From Pipra filicauda (lineage: Eukaryota > Chordata > Aves > Passeriformes > Pipridae), in the NCBI RefSeq assembly GCF_003945595.2, contig NW_024104418.1, forward strand, positions 488,193 through 552,192: a stretch of 64,000 bases of DNA. Reading direction: 5' to 3'. Positions 1-13,990 of the stretch are shown here, in pieces. The notes under the pieces are model-generated. The model searched no databases. It was not told the DNA's origin and was given only the letters and a program-made list of their open reading frames with translations. The first letter of the stretch is position 1. The number at the start of each line of letters is the position of its first letter. A program made the position numbers and the translations under genes.

Positions 1-3000
1 AAGACATTGAACGCAAATTAAAAGCTGAGTTAAAATAAACTTCAATGAAAGAAAAGCCCATAATGGGGCCCATGAGGATATATTCACATTATTGCCATAT
101 GAACAGTTTTACAGGAAGAAATAGCAGATGAATTTAAATTGCTGAGGCCATTAATTAATATTTTAGTGAAAAGTGTATGAATCTGACATACTTTCTGCTT
201 AATACTACTAAGGTAAAAAGGCAGATGATCAGGCCCTGGAATGAGGTTTAGCTAACTGAACAAACCATGAGAAACTACTGAGTGCCACAGGAAAACCTGA
301 TGGACGTAATAAATAACCAGCAGGTGGTGGAAGAACTGTCCCTGCTGGACTAGATGCTTTGACCCAAATGGATGTTCAATTAGTAATATCAGAAGTACCT
401 AATTTAAGTGTAGAGGTAGCAAATTCTCGACTGGCTGAGAACATTAATTAGAGGTGCGTTGTTTATCTGAGACAAGGAAATGCTGGGACAGGCCTCGCTG
501 GGAAGGATGTCAGGGAAGAAGTAAAGATGAAGAGAGACCAAAATATTTCATGCTCGCCTGCAGTCACCGTGTTTTACCTTGAATAAGACACAGTGGGACT
601 TCCGTTGCCTATTTTTAGGTACACTTATATCTGAGCTAGTCAGCATAGACTTTCCATAATAAACCATATAATCAAACACTCAAGTTTGTGTGGTCTGACT
701 GGGATCAACTCTTTGTGACACAGATGTCAAGCGACACCAGTGCTGAGTCCTCAGCATGTCTCTGGGATTCTTCTTCCCAGGTGATGATATAGGTGCCATT
801 ATTTGGCATGGAGTGGTCCTTTGTTGCAGAATCTAATTCACTTCTTCTTCCATGGGTCTTAGTCAAGTTGCCTGGTTTACCTTGTTTGAAATATCCTTGC
901 ATTTGAAGTGTTCCTGAAAACTGGAAAAGGTGTAGATGATACACTATAATGTTGTTTTCATCCTCTTATTGTCAGCACAGAATCTTCTGCTGACGGTATG
1001 TTTATGTTGAGGTCATGAAAATGCAGGTCTTCCTGGACTTCACATAAAGAATCTGTTCCTCAATTTTACGGCTGGGATTGACAAGAAAATACACTTGACA
1101 AGACACTGGGATGGTGTCCATCATTATCAGTATAAGCCATTCTTTTTATCCTTGTGGTTCTTATTTCCTTATGTTTTAGCAGAAACATTTCAATTTATTT
1201 TTCATATGTACCAGTCTGAGTATTTCTGCTGTACATCTCTGTGCTACGCCAAAAACCTTTCCTTTAAACAATACATATGAAATATACCCTATCAGAAATG
1301 CAAATTCCTTTCTTTCTAAAAAAAAAGAAAGGGCTAGATACATCTGTATAAAATATTTTAATAATTTATTTCTATTTTGAGGCCTTTTTGTCTTAAACAT
1401 TAGAAGATATTCTATTTATGGATTAAATAAAAAATCAAAATTCAGAATGTGTTTTAAAGTGCATTACTTATAAAAACTACCTTAACATGTTCCTTTTGCA
1501 CAAGAATAAAAAATTACTGTCTTAAAATATATATCCACTCGAGGACTAAATTTTCACCAAAGAACAGAGTGAGACTCAACAGCTGAAACACAGGTGTCTA
1601 ATGCCATTCTAGGAAACAGGTGTCAGAAGAAAACTTCCAGGTACCGCATCCAAGATTTAAATGTCAAAATTCATTGAAAACCTGGACTACCTAGTCCTTA
1701 TCTGTCAATCCTTCTGACTTGAGGGATGAGTAAAACTGTGGAAGTGTTTGTCTTCACATGAAAAGAAAGACTGGGAAAGATCCACAAGCCAATGTCTGAG
1801 CAAGAAATAGAGGATATTGCTTAAGTGAGGTTCCAAAACTGACCTATGGAGAACCAGGTTAGGGACTGTGACCTCTATCATGAAGATGTTTGTGGTGTCT
1901 GAAGAATGACAGCCTAGTTAACACAGATCATAGCTTGGCCTCAGTGTACATGAAATTTGAAAAGGTGCGATTAATGCATACAGCACTGTTCATCTTATGT
2001 ACAGTGGCCAGGCCATTTTAAATAGCTGGATTCAGACTAATTTTTCATGTCTCTGGATAGATATTAACCTAGATTTCTCACTTTTGAGAATCTAAAGAGT
2101 TGTAATAGTCTATGAGTTCCTTCATTTAGTCATTTTTAGTTTGCTAAAAATATTTTACTACTCATTAAGTTGAACATGGAAACGTTTTCGTATTTTCATT
2201 TTGAAGTAATTCATGTGGAGTGTGGATGATTCAGTGTTTGTCTTCTCTATGTCTAAATTAAAAAAGCTCAAATTCATTAGTAAATAGTTCTCTCTATGGA
2301 AAATAGTGATTTCTAATCAATGTAGAATTTGGTTTCCTGTCATATTAAAAGTTTGGATTTTGGGATTCAAGGAAAGTTACAGATTTTCCGTTGCTATAAA
2401 GAACTCTTTCATGTTTGCTCACAAGGGTCTATTTATTTAGGTTTCTATCTATTTGAAAATTGTTTTACTATTTTCTTTAAAGCAAATGTATTGCCTCTAA
2501 AAGAGTAATAAAATTTTGGGATATGAGTATCCTCATCTTACAGACGTGCAATACTGTTTTCTGGGAGTTTTAAACTAGTAAAAATATTAATTTTGGAATT
2601 CCTTTAAAAGCTTTAAAAGACATAACTTATGTGCATCTTGGAGTTTAAAGTCAAACTTCTCAGACCTTATTGTATTCTGACAGTGACTAATTTGGACAGT
2701 CATCTAGCTGTTCTTAAAGTAGATATTTCAGAAGAATGAGGTCAACTCAAAATGGCAATTTTTGTGTTCATCTATCAATGTCATATATTCTGAGCAGTGT
2801 GGAAAAGAATCACAACCTGGCTCACTGGTATGTATGTACAGTGAGAGACAGGGGACCAGGTCTGTATAAATCAATTTATATAAAAATATATAAGCATATA
2901 CCTATCTACCAAGAAAGATAACAATTACACCTACAGAGCAATAGATCTGAACATTCTAAATGAGCTATTTTTATAATTTCCTATCTATGTTTTCCATACA

Positions 3001-6000
3001 GTTTAAAAGTATTAAGGAACTTTTATTCTTATTTAATTGTATTCCTAGAAAAATAAGCATATCTATAAGCATGGATCTGTATATGGAAGTTTATAAGCTT
3101 TCATGCGTAGAATTTCTGCATGGGTACAAGCTCTGTTTTTTCAGTGCTAGGTGAACAGTTTTCCACAAATGTCACCAATGAATGAAATTCCTAGACTTTC
3201 TTGTGCCGTAAGTTACCCACTGTCAGAATCTGGACTGTTGTGTTTTTGTCATTTGCTCTCATATGAAAGGTTGTTTTAATGATGGAAGGTGAGAAAAATT
3301 TTGTCTTTTATCTCAACTACATTTTCATCCTAAGCTAGGCAATAGCAAATTACTTGATGAAAATTAATGATTTTCTATCCTTTTTTTAGAAGTGACTTAA
3401 TTATAAGTTTTATAAATAATGGATTACTAATTCATTACATAACAAGCTGTTGAAATTAGCTCATTACTGTACCTTCTGTCATGGTTACAGGAGCCTGCCA
3501 CACATAGCAATTCAACTTACAGAAATATATCTTGTGTTGCAGCAGCACTCTCTAGAACAGTGATGATCAAGCTAAGGTGTCTTTAGAACTTCCATTATAA
3601 ACCATGTTTTTTAACTTCTAATTTCTCACCTGTTTGGATCAAACTTGGTAGAAAAATTTAACATTCAATTCCTTCCCCTTCTCACTTTCTCTTGCCACAG
3701 CCAAAGTAGACAAAAAGTGAAATTATAAAAAAATTATTTCTCAAAAAATATTTTCTTCGCAGTGCCCTTGAAGAAGACTTGACTAGATATGAAATTAGTA
3801 TCTATATATTGATCTACTTGAGTTTAACACAGTGATTTATGTGATATGAAATAAAGTAGAAAATTCTGAATTACTACAATAAGTATTTTAAAACTTTGCT
3901 ACCAGTGATGTACAGTTGCATTTTTATATCTCATTATCAAAAGTCTAATCTTCACCATGATTCTTCTATTACAAATCAAAACGTCACTTATATTGTATGC
4001 TTATGTTCCATAGTATTACACATTAGCTAATGAGAGATGATTCTGCAATTGCAATTCATTTTGTCACGTAGAAGATTCAATGCAAGAAACATAGTCCTTT
4101 TGGAAAAAATAAAAGAAAGTTATGAACAAGAGGCCAGAAAATGGAAAACAAAAGAAAAAAAAAGGCAAATTTGAATTTTTATCCCAACAAATAAAGTTCA
4201 GACTCCTAATTAATTTCATTCTTCTAATTCAAAGTCAATTTGGATTACCATTAATTAGATGACTAAACAGGGACTCTTGCAATTTTTCACATCAAATCAA
4301 GGAAACTTAGTCCTTCCTCAATTAGGAAATCTTCTGTAAGATTTTTTCTTTTTTTTTTTTTTTAATTTCAAATAGATTTTGAATTACTTTGAAAGTTTCT
4401 CACAATTATCTGAGCCATAGCTGAAGCAGAAATGGGAGAACTGAAACGTGGAAAATTGCTCATTTTGGGTGAAGAGAAGCATGCTACACTATTTTCACCA
4501 CATATCACAACTTTTCACTCCTATATCTCTTTAAATTCTGCAGTTAGTCAGGAGTTTAAAAGCCCACCCAAGTATTTCTCATCCAACTGGAATAGGAATT
4601 TGTTTGAACATGATAAGGTTGTGGGCCTTAGATATACCTGTTCATTTTTTAGAATATAGGGATATGAGATTCAGACTTTACATGTATACTATAAAAAAGA
4701 TTAAAACTGTAGATATAAACTTCATCCTCACTTTTGTATTAGCATAAAAATGTGGTGATAAATCAACATTGGTGCTTTGGTTTGGTTTGGTTGGTTTTAT
4801 TAATAATTATTGTCTATTCTCTCAAATGCATAATTAACCACTATATAATCAAAGAAATATATATTATTAGCCACAGGTAGACACACACTCTATATGGAAA
4901 AATTATATTAATTGCTTTCAATTCTCGCTGCAATTTTACATTTATTGACAATCAAAATTCTCCAAGAGTGTTCTGCAATGGACTGGTCATGAGCTCAGCG
5001 GATTATGACTAACGATGTAATAACCAAATATTTAATACTAACTGTTACAAAGAAGTGATCAGAGATATGTCTGTACTGTAATTTTTCATATATGATCTGA
5101 TCCATATCTTGACTGTATTGAATTCATTTTCAAAGAATTGGAGTTTTTACAAAAAATTGAGTTGCACTTTGAAAGTGTCAAACTCCTGGCCTATTATTTC
5201 CTATTTTGATTCAAGCAAGTTTGATGAATTCCACAAGATTATTTCTCAAGATTTCTCAATGTTATTTTGGTGACTGAATACAGGAAAAATCTGTGATATC
5301 TGCTGTTCCAGTTGCAGTCACTCATCTGAGAGAAAATGAGCAGGGAATTTAATTTTTATAATTACTAACCACCTCAATTTACTAAGATAAATCCATCAAT
5401 AAAACTGACCAAAACTCAAATACCTCCTCAGATACTTGAGATGGAAAGTGGGACTGGTACCTTAATACCTGATATAGTATGTATTCTGAGACATGCTCCT
5501 GAACAGGTTTGATATTGAAAACAATATGTATGGATAAAAATGGGGAATACTTTATATCTATTAACTCTTTCCCTCCTTGCACTGACATGTCAACTGGATG
5601 ATAAATTCTGCATGGAATTCACTGGTGCATGTTGACCAAATCCATATGACTAGAAGGCATTATTCTACTTCCCTATCACTGTATTTGAAGTAAATTTTTA
5701 GCTGTCCTGTGAAATAATAATCCTAAAGAGAAGGACCTTACAAATGGTCTGAAGAGAAGTACTTCCTCCCCAGTGCAGCTTTGCACGAGCATCTAGAATA
5801 GGAATTAATTGTGTTTGCATTCATCAGTATTCAACTTTGGGATTCTTCATATGTGATAGGAACTATCAGAAGTGATTCTGCAGGCATCTCCTTTGTTGCA
5901 ATAATACAAACAAGTTAATAATACTCAGGAAGCTAAGGAGTGCATTGCTGCCTCTTATGTCAGTAAATATTGTTTGGGAGATTTTCTTGAAAAATGAAAG

Positions 6001-9000
6001 TGCCTTCCAGACGCTTGCACTGTATAAATGCCCTTGATTCTTTTGGAACTAGAGGATATTTTGGGGTTCTTCATGACATTGAGAGGAAATCTAACTAGGG
6101 AATTCATAAATATTGTTTTCCTCTTTTCTCAGCTAGGCTTTAATTCATGTCAGGATATCTGGAAAGAATCTAGATCTGAATCACTGGAAGTTCTGTCACC
6201 TAGAACTTCTCTGGTGTAACCTGAAATTAATTTGGTGGAATGATGACTAAGTCAGGATAAGACAATTCCACACAGGAGGACCTAGTGAGGGCACTCAGGA
6301 ATCTTTCACTGTGCAATGTCACAATCAATTCAAAACAAGCCAAGCAAAGATACTTCATAGGCAATCCCCAATATGCTTGTAGCTGAGCATTTTGAGAACA
6401 AGAGAGTGAAAATGGTTTTCTGACTCTAGCTTGCAAAATTACCTCACGGTAGAAGTAATTTGATAATATTTCCAATCATTATCCTTTTAGTAATTGATTT
6501 CCTTAAAAATTAGATATTAATATGTGATAAATTTCCTCTATTTTGACTGAACTTTCATGCATTAATAAGTATCACCTAATTTTCAAAATTTTATTTTCAA
6601 TTTCTTCTGTGTCTGATCTAAAGCACCAAAAATTGCGTAATGCAACAGAAATGTGAGTTATATTGCACAATTTTACAAGCTGGCAATGTTGTTGGTTATT
6701 ACACCCTTTCCTACAGGAGCCTGTGAAATGAAAGATTCTCCCCTATTAAGAACTCACTCCACTGAGACAGTGTTTACACAGTACCATTGTGAAATTCAGC
6801 TTCAGAAGAAGACGGAAAAATCAATTCAGACTTTACACTTCAGTTTACAAACTCAGAGCTTTACCTCTCTTGAAGTGTCAAGGAATAAAAATTAAATTTC
6901 ATGTAATAAAATACAGGGAGGAAAATATTAAAATCCCCTGGGGGTACATTTTTTTACTCTTACAGGCATTCCTTTTATGATGTAGTGAGTCATTAAGGCA
7001 CATATTAAACTATATGTGTTCATAGGGTAAATGGTGTATCTTTTGGAGGACTAGTGAAGTAACTTTGTCTTAGTAGTGTTTTCGTAACTGTCCTAGGTTA
7101 TGTTCACAATCTCGTTGTGTCCAACAATATTAGGTTAAATTACATGAGTTTAGATAAATGGGTTGTAACTGACCTTTTTCTGCATCACCTGTAGGTGAAA
7201 ACTTTTTCTATACTATTTATTTTTGGGTTTTTTTGGGTTGGTTTCTTTGTTTAGGGTTGGGGGGATTTTTGTTGTTCTTTTTTGTTTTGTTTGGGGGATT
7301 TTTTGTGGTTGTGTGATTGATTTTGAGCTTGGGGTTTGGGTTTTATCTTTGATTTGTTTTATGGGAAGCTTATAGAACTGTATGTGTTTAAATGGAACTG
7401 TTTTCTGATTTTATCTTGTAGAACCTAGCAAGGTACTCAGACCTCCTGTTGAGGGCTAGGGTACATAATTTAGGTATTTGTTTCATCTAAATTTCATTCA
7501 ATTAACATGGGTTGCTGGTTTTGCCTCCATAAATCAAGCATTTATAATTCCTATCAAGTCAATGAAGTGAAGTAAAATCTATAACAATGGAGATGATTTA
7601 GTCCATCTAATTTAGGCATCTACCTCTCTCTCCATTAGATGTCTTCTGCTTTTGTTTTAAGGTATGTAAGTTCACATATACTTGGTTGTCCAACCAGTTT
7701 CATTAATTATTTTAATTATTTATACCGACAATGGTGTTTGTATTATTTAACAGATTTATGATCATTTCAATTTAATTACAATTTTACATTAATATCTATG
7801 TAGTTTATATAGCTCACTTGAGAATTTTCATGATGTTTTATTTTCTTGGGAAGGAATTCTATTATGTAAATGTCTTCTTATCAAAATTAATAGCCCATTC
7901 TTGTTTGATGTGGAGGGTAATTATATGATGTTAAATTAATTTTAACAAAATCAAATATCATTTTTTCTTCACATCCATCTGTATATCTACCTAATTAAAA
8001 TGTCATGTAATGTTTCTGGAGGATAAGGAAGAAATTGCCTGTTTCAGTGTACTGGCATTTTAAGTAAATATTTATATCAGATGGTGTATTCAATAACAAT
8101 AAGATTATCATCTTCCATACTGTGTTACAGAAAGTCTTTCACTAACATATTAAGAAATGGAGTTTTTTGAAAGGCCTACAGAAAACTGTAAACTGTTTTA
8201 AGGCTCTTTACCGTTAATTTATTAATCAGGTGCATTTCATAAGCATGTTTGTGATTACTAGGATATGTTCCTTGCCTCCTTCTAGCTACATTTTTATGCT
8301 TTAGTGCTCCTAAATGGGTCAAATGCAAACTCAGTTCTTTTTAATGAGTATTGAACATGAAACTGATTCAGAACCCTTCTTTTCTTGACATTTATAGTAT
8401 TACATATTATGAAAATAACATATCTTGAGCATCTTTCTATTTAGAAGCATTTAAGTCTTTTAGGAAGAGGAAGAGATGTGAAAAGACAGTAAATGTCAAT
8501 GGATAAATATTGCAGAAAACAATTTAGGCTTTAATTTCATTTCACTACAGGTTACTTAGTATGCTGAGATATAAACTCAAAACTAAAAAGGTAATTTTGG
8601 TTTGGGATATTAAATTGTTGCATTTTGGAGAAGAAAAAAAAAGGTTTAAGATTTATATAAAAATAAATAAAAGTCTTTTCTTTCCCTGAAACTTCATGGA
8701 AACAGACGATCAAGTTCAGTTACGATATTACTTTACTGATTTCCTTTACTTCTGTCCTGTTAAAAGAGGAAAAATTTCCTTTAACAAATTTTCCAAATGG
8801 CAGCAAAAGAAGTAGAGCTAGAAAAGTTTGGGGTTTTTTTTAAAATGCAGTAATTAATTAATTATGCACTATCAAAATTAGCTTATTGGCAGGTTATCAG
8901 TTTTAAGATTGAAAGTAATTGCTCTGGTAGCTGCTTCTAATGCAGCTTCTAATGACTTACTGTCAGGCTTAACCTTTCAAAAATCAAATTGCCTAATTTT

Positions 9001-12000
9001 CATATGATTTCTGATTAATTCAACTCTGTTTCAATTCAAGGAACAACTTTTCAATGAATAAAATGGCTTAAAATGGGTAACCAAGCTAATGAACTCTACT
9101 TAGCAATGCTTGGAATAATACGCCAAGCTAGAGACAGTACTAATGATTGGACAGGAAACGAAATAGGAGCTACAGAATGGTTCCAAGTGAAGTTAATAAC
9201 TTGGGATGAAAATATTTCTATTTTCTTTTGTTTTGTACTATGTTATTTGCAACTCTGCAGAGTAAAAGTGCAATAGGAATGTACCACCTGAGAAAGCCAG
9301 TGGAGTTTTAACAGCAGGTTTACAAAACTGTGTATGGTACCAAAACATGACAAATCAAAATAAAGGTAATGGAATGAAAAATTCTGAAGTATTTTTAATG
9401 TGCTATTTCTGTATTTTTGTCCTAATTTTGTAATTCATCTCAAAACTCAGTGATAATTACTTCCAAAAAAAGGAAATTAGAGGAGACAGCTGGCTGCAAA
9501 ATGAAATATTTTTGTCTCGATTATTAACATCATTAACATAAGCTTTGCTAAGCAATTAAACATGAAGTATTATTGCTTTTAAAAATCCTAAAATTCCTGT
9601 GATCTGTAGGAATATTGGAACAGGTAATGAACATTCTTAATCTAGAATAAGCATGATGATATGACCTTGATAAAAACAGGTTTAAGTTAAGGTAATTCAT
9701 CCTCAATTTGGAAAATTCTGAAAGGGCATATAAAGTTACTGAAGTTAAGTTCCAGTTACCTAATCAGAGAAGTGATAAAATAAGGTGAATAAATAACGAG
9801 ATTATATTTTTAGTGTAACCTTTATGCATATTACGTACAAATCAAAATACATAAATGTAAGATCAAAAGATTTAATAGAGAAATTGGCTGTGTTTGACAT
9901 CTTTCCTAATTTTTCTCATCATTATGGGCAGCCATACTGGGAACGTAGCCCTAACTGGCAACCTGAAAATGAGGCAAAAGTATCCTTAACAAATTTAAGT
10001 TGGGTCACTTTCTCTTAGGTCTACTCCCCTTCCTCCTTTTGTCATCATTAATTTGAAAGGAATTAGTGAGAGCAAAAGGAGTACCACCTATTTTAGACTA
10101 CTTTTCAAAACTTATGAAGAAAAATTTGTCCTGAAAGCTATAAATGAGAGAAACAGATCTCTTTAGACTTCTTTTACAGATGAGAACTTTTAAGTGTAAG
10201 AGACGTAGATTGATTTCTTTGAGCTCATCAAGCAGCTAAATTGTAGATTCTGAACTAAAAACTTAAACCTTTCACTTTACATTTTACAAAAGCATTAACA
10301 AGATATGTCAGGAAGAATAGCCCCTAAGTTCAAATGTATCACAAGAACTTTAGAAGTCTCATTATTCTCTGATGCTCACTATGGTGCAGGAAACCATTTG
10401 TGCTAATAGTTAATCTTCAGAGTTTTCAAGCATAGTATGAATTATATTCTTAATTTCTCTGGCTCTCTAGCACTTGTACTACACATTCTTTTCTTATTTT
10501 TGCATAATTTGCATAAGGTTAGGAGGTTTTCAAGCGTGAATATCCTTATTTTTAAAAATTACATATATTTATGCATACATATGTAGCAATTTTCAGAAAT
10601 TTCAGACAGACTTACAGCAAGAGTATTCTACTTTTTCTCTTGCTAGATATCTCTAAGAAGATCACTAAAGGAAGTTTAAACAAATGCATTATTTCTCTAT
10701 TCCCTTTAGTGTACATGTGTTTTTTACTTACAGTTAGAATATCTTTGTAAATATATATTTCTGCTTACTGAAAGAATATATCACAGTACATCTTGCCTAT
10801 TAATGGGCATGCAGTTGTCTGAAAGAACTTGGTATAATTTCAATAGTATTGCTAAGATATGTCCTGTCTTAAGAATCTAATTTACAATGAGTTGGAACTT
10901 GACTTACCAGATCTCTAGGAAAAAGAAAAGGATTGAAAACACTGTTTTTATTCTGAATTGTCATTTTGGGGGAAAGATAAAAAATTAAAGTTAAAGGGAC
11001 ATTAATCATACTAATTTGGTAAATTATGCTTCAAAAAGATTAATTATATTTCTGCATTTCTGTCAACTTGCAGGAATTTTCTTTTGTTTTTAGTGCATAC
11101 TGTATTTCATGATCTACCTCTCCATACCAATCTGTCTCTGGGAGGTGAAACCTGTAAATTACTCTTTCTGGGCCTGCAAGCATCTACTTCTGTATGAGAT
11201 ACAGGTAGCATAACCTCTCCAAAGGCTAAAGTACACAGATTAAGCAGTGATCAAATATGCCAATACCAAAAGCGAAGAAGCAAGCTAGTTTAGTTCCCAC
11301 TAGAATGCTTGAAATAAAGCACAGACCCATCCATTTTCGGTTAAATCTAAAGCATTAAAACTTTTGTCTAAGGAGTATGAATCTTTTTATCTAGCTCTTC
11401 AGGGACCAGAAGAAGTTTTGTACAAATTCTGAGATAGTAAATTAACAAGAATGAGACATAATAACCCGCTTAACCAGTGCAAGTTTTACAGGGTTGTGAA
11501 CAATTGAGGGTTTTTTCTGGATAAGAATTTTATGGGCAATAACATATTTCCACTGAGGGCTTTCAAGTCAAAACACAATTGAAGGTGAAATCTCCCAATA
11601 GAAGACAAAATCTGAAAGAAAAAAAAAATATGAAATAAAGCGTTATAAAATAACTGAAAACAAGGCATCTATAGTGTTTCTGTAACAAGCCAAAGCTATT
11701 GGGAGCTTTGGATGTCTTTTATACTTATGACTAGAGACCTGCAGGCTAAACAAAATGCTGACTACTAGCCAGATATACATCCAGGGTGCTTTTCTGACCT
11801 TAACCTTACACCTTCTAGAGGTAACCTTGACATTCTATAGACAGATGACTGTAAGACATGGGGTGAGCGCACCAAAAATTTCAAAGCTTTTACTTCAACC
11901 CTGCAAACAAATACAACATGACATTTACCCTTCCAGCAGGCAAAACTCAGACCTTGTGAAAGGAAATCAACATCTAAGTAGTATCACTTTATACCAGATC

Positions 12001-13320
12001 TGCAGGGATTCATTAAGTAATCTCAGAGCTGGGCTAATTGACTAAGAAACATAGATGCTACTGATGTTTGGCAGGCCCTCTTTTGCTAGATCAACTTGGC
12101 ATACTTGAAAATACCATTTCAATATACTTGCTTGTTTGCCTGTGTCAGGAAATATTTTAGCTTGGAGGCTACCACAACAGTTCCTGGGAGAATGCATTGT
12201 CATTCCAACAGTGTCTTCAAAACACTAAGTGTTTTAAGTACTAGCATATTTATTCAAATTCAAATAGGTTTCTAAAATAAATTAATTGAGTGAAGAAAAA
12301 GCTTATTGAGCAGCTCCAGCTACAACACTAAAATGAACTCTCTTCCTACTGATTGTACCTCTTGACATTTATCCTTTAGCTTGCAGTGCTGAATTTTCAA
12401 TACTCTGGGAATGAATGCTGAAATGCTGGCAAAATTCAAATTGGGTGAAATTCAACATGGGTTCAAGTATGCATGCACTGCAGATTCCCACCCACAAGAC
12501 AGGGTGAAAGAGAGTACTCTAGGAACTGTCAGTATTGTACTTCTATGGCAAACCACCAGATGTTATACACAGTCTTCCTAAACTTTTCTTCACAGTGATT
12601 AAGTACAATTTTTAGTCTTGAAAAAGATCACTTATTGCTAGATATGTGTGAAAGGTTCTTTGTAACTGAGATATTTAAAGCAGGTGATACTTCAAGAAGA
12701 CCTAAACTTAGTGCCATAGGTTGTTTTGCTGTGGAGATTTCAAGACTCTTAGGTTTGCTTATTCATATTCACAAGACAGTGTTGGTATCAGAAGAGAGCA
12801 CTGGGTTCAGAAGAAGCTGAAATATTTCTCTTATGAATAGCATAGCACATGGTTATTTACATTTTTTAATACTGCAGTACAGTTATTTCATTAATTTTAG
12901 CTCTTAGCTAAATCTTTAATTTCATAATTATTTGGTGATCAGCAGCTAATTAATGTTTTGAGATCTAATAATACTAAAGAACTTTTAGTTTACTTTTGAG
13001 TGCTAATACTAGAGATTTAGAAGTTTCCAAACAAACTCATTACCGTATTAGAACCCTGAATTGTATCAAAAGACAAGGTCAAATGAAAAATCATGATTTT
13101 CAACACACTGATATGGCTGTTTCATGGATGCTAGTAGAAAATTTTCCTTGGTTTCATTAACACTGACTATATTTCAATTGAAAATAGACATTTTTATCTC
13201 CAAATAATCTGTTTGTGAAATGAGTAGAGTGAGATGGAGTGGATAGACACTAAAGTTAAAATATCTGTGCTGGAAAATTTATACTACGAGTTTGCATGTT
13301 ATTTGCTCATCTCCTAATTA
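1..13320. other. Unique AT-rich intergenic or intronic DNA
   Basis: I see no repeat family, RNA gene or convincing coding exon in this stretch. The open frames present are short (at most about 96 codons), rich in Phe, Ile, Lys and Leu as expected from AT-rich noncoding DNA, and show no family motif. Around 480-720 there is a slightly GC-richer patch with an AATAAA at 658-663 followed by GT-rich sequence. That resembles an LTR polyadenylation region, but no LTR ends or flanking repeats could be fixed. A G/T-rich tract (about 7205-7345) and AT-rich homeobox-like words near 8850-8880 are listed separately. Confidence 0.6.
7205..7350. repeat. G/T-rich low-complexity tract
   Basis: For about 145 bases the plus strand is almost only G and T, with recurrent TTTGGGTT, TTTGTT and GGGGGATTTTT words. 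There is no fixed period, so this is low-complexity sequence and not a microsatellite. Related GGTTTG words occur at about 4776-4800. Complementary A/C-rich tracts occur at 31273-31350 and 51125-51240. Confidence 0.75.
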
Positions 13321-13990
13321 TCATAGAACCCTAGAACCCTGCAATGGTTTGGATTGGAAAGGAACTTTGAAGATCATCTAATTCCAGATCCCTGCTTTGG
13401 ACAGGGATACTTTCCACTAAACAAGATTGCTCAAATCCCTGTCCGACCTGGCCTTAAACACTTCCAGGGATAGGGCATGCACAGTCTTTCTGGGCAATCT
13501 GTTCCAGTGCCTTGTCATTCTCATAGTGAAGAATTTCTGCCTAACATTTAATCTAAACCTACTCTCTTTCAGTCTGAAACTATTACTTCTTGTTCTACCA
13601 CTGCATGTCCTTTCAATAAGTCTGTCTCCAGCTCTCTTGTAGCCCCCTTTAGGTACTGGTAGGTGATATAAAGTCAGAGCCTTCTCTTCTCCAGGTTGAA
13701 CAGCCCCAGCTCTCTCAGCCTGTCTTCATAGGAGAGATGCTCCAGACCTCTGATAATCTTTATCACCCTCCTGTGGACTTGCTTCAACAGATCCACATCT
13801 TTCTTATGAAATCATTAAGATCTTTAAGACCAATTCCAACTGTCAAATGTTATGTTTAGAGCCCCAGAATAGAGCACAGTACTCCAGGTGGTGCCTCACA
13901 AGAGTGGAGTAGAGGGGCAGAAGCACCTCCCTTGATCTGTTGATCACTCTTCTTTTGATGCAGCTGAGGATGCGGTTGGCTTTCTGATAA
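13321..13990 (-). mobile_element. CR1 LINE, 5'-truncated, 3' end included
   Basis: This is a minus-strand copy of a chicken-repeat-1 non-LTR retrotransposon. The left edge carries a diverged form of the CR1 3' terminus (read on the plus strand as TCATAGAACC followed by a GGTTTGGATTGGAAAGGA block). Moving right come the 3' untranslated region and then, in minus-strand frame, the degraded C-terminal end of the ORF2 reverse transcriptase: residues such as KANRILSCIKRRV, then SREVLLPLYS and HLEYC, at about 13850-13985. The copy breaks off near 13990, so the rest of the RT and the endonuclease are absent. A stretch near 13800-13860 does not fit the family and may be a small insertion. It is a dead 5'-truncated copy with no coding capacity. 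Confidence 0.9.
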
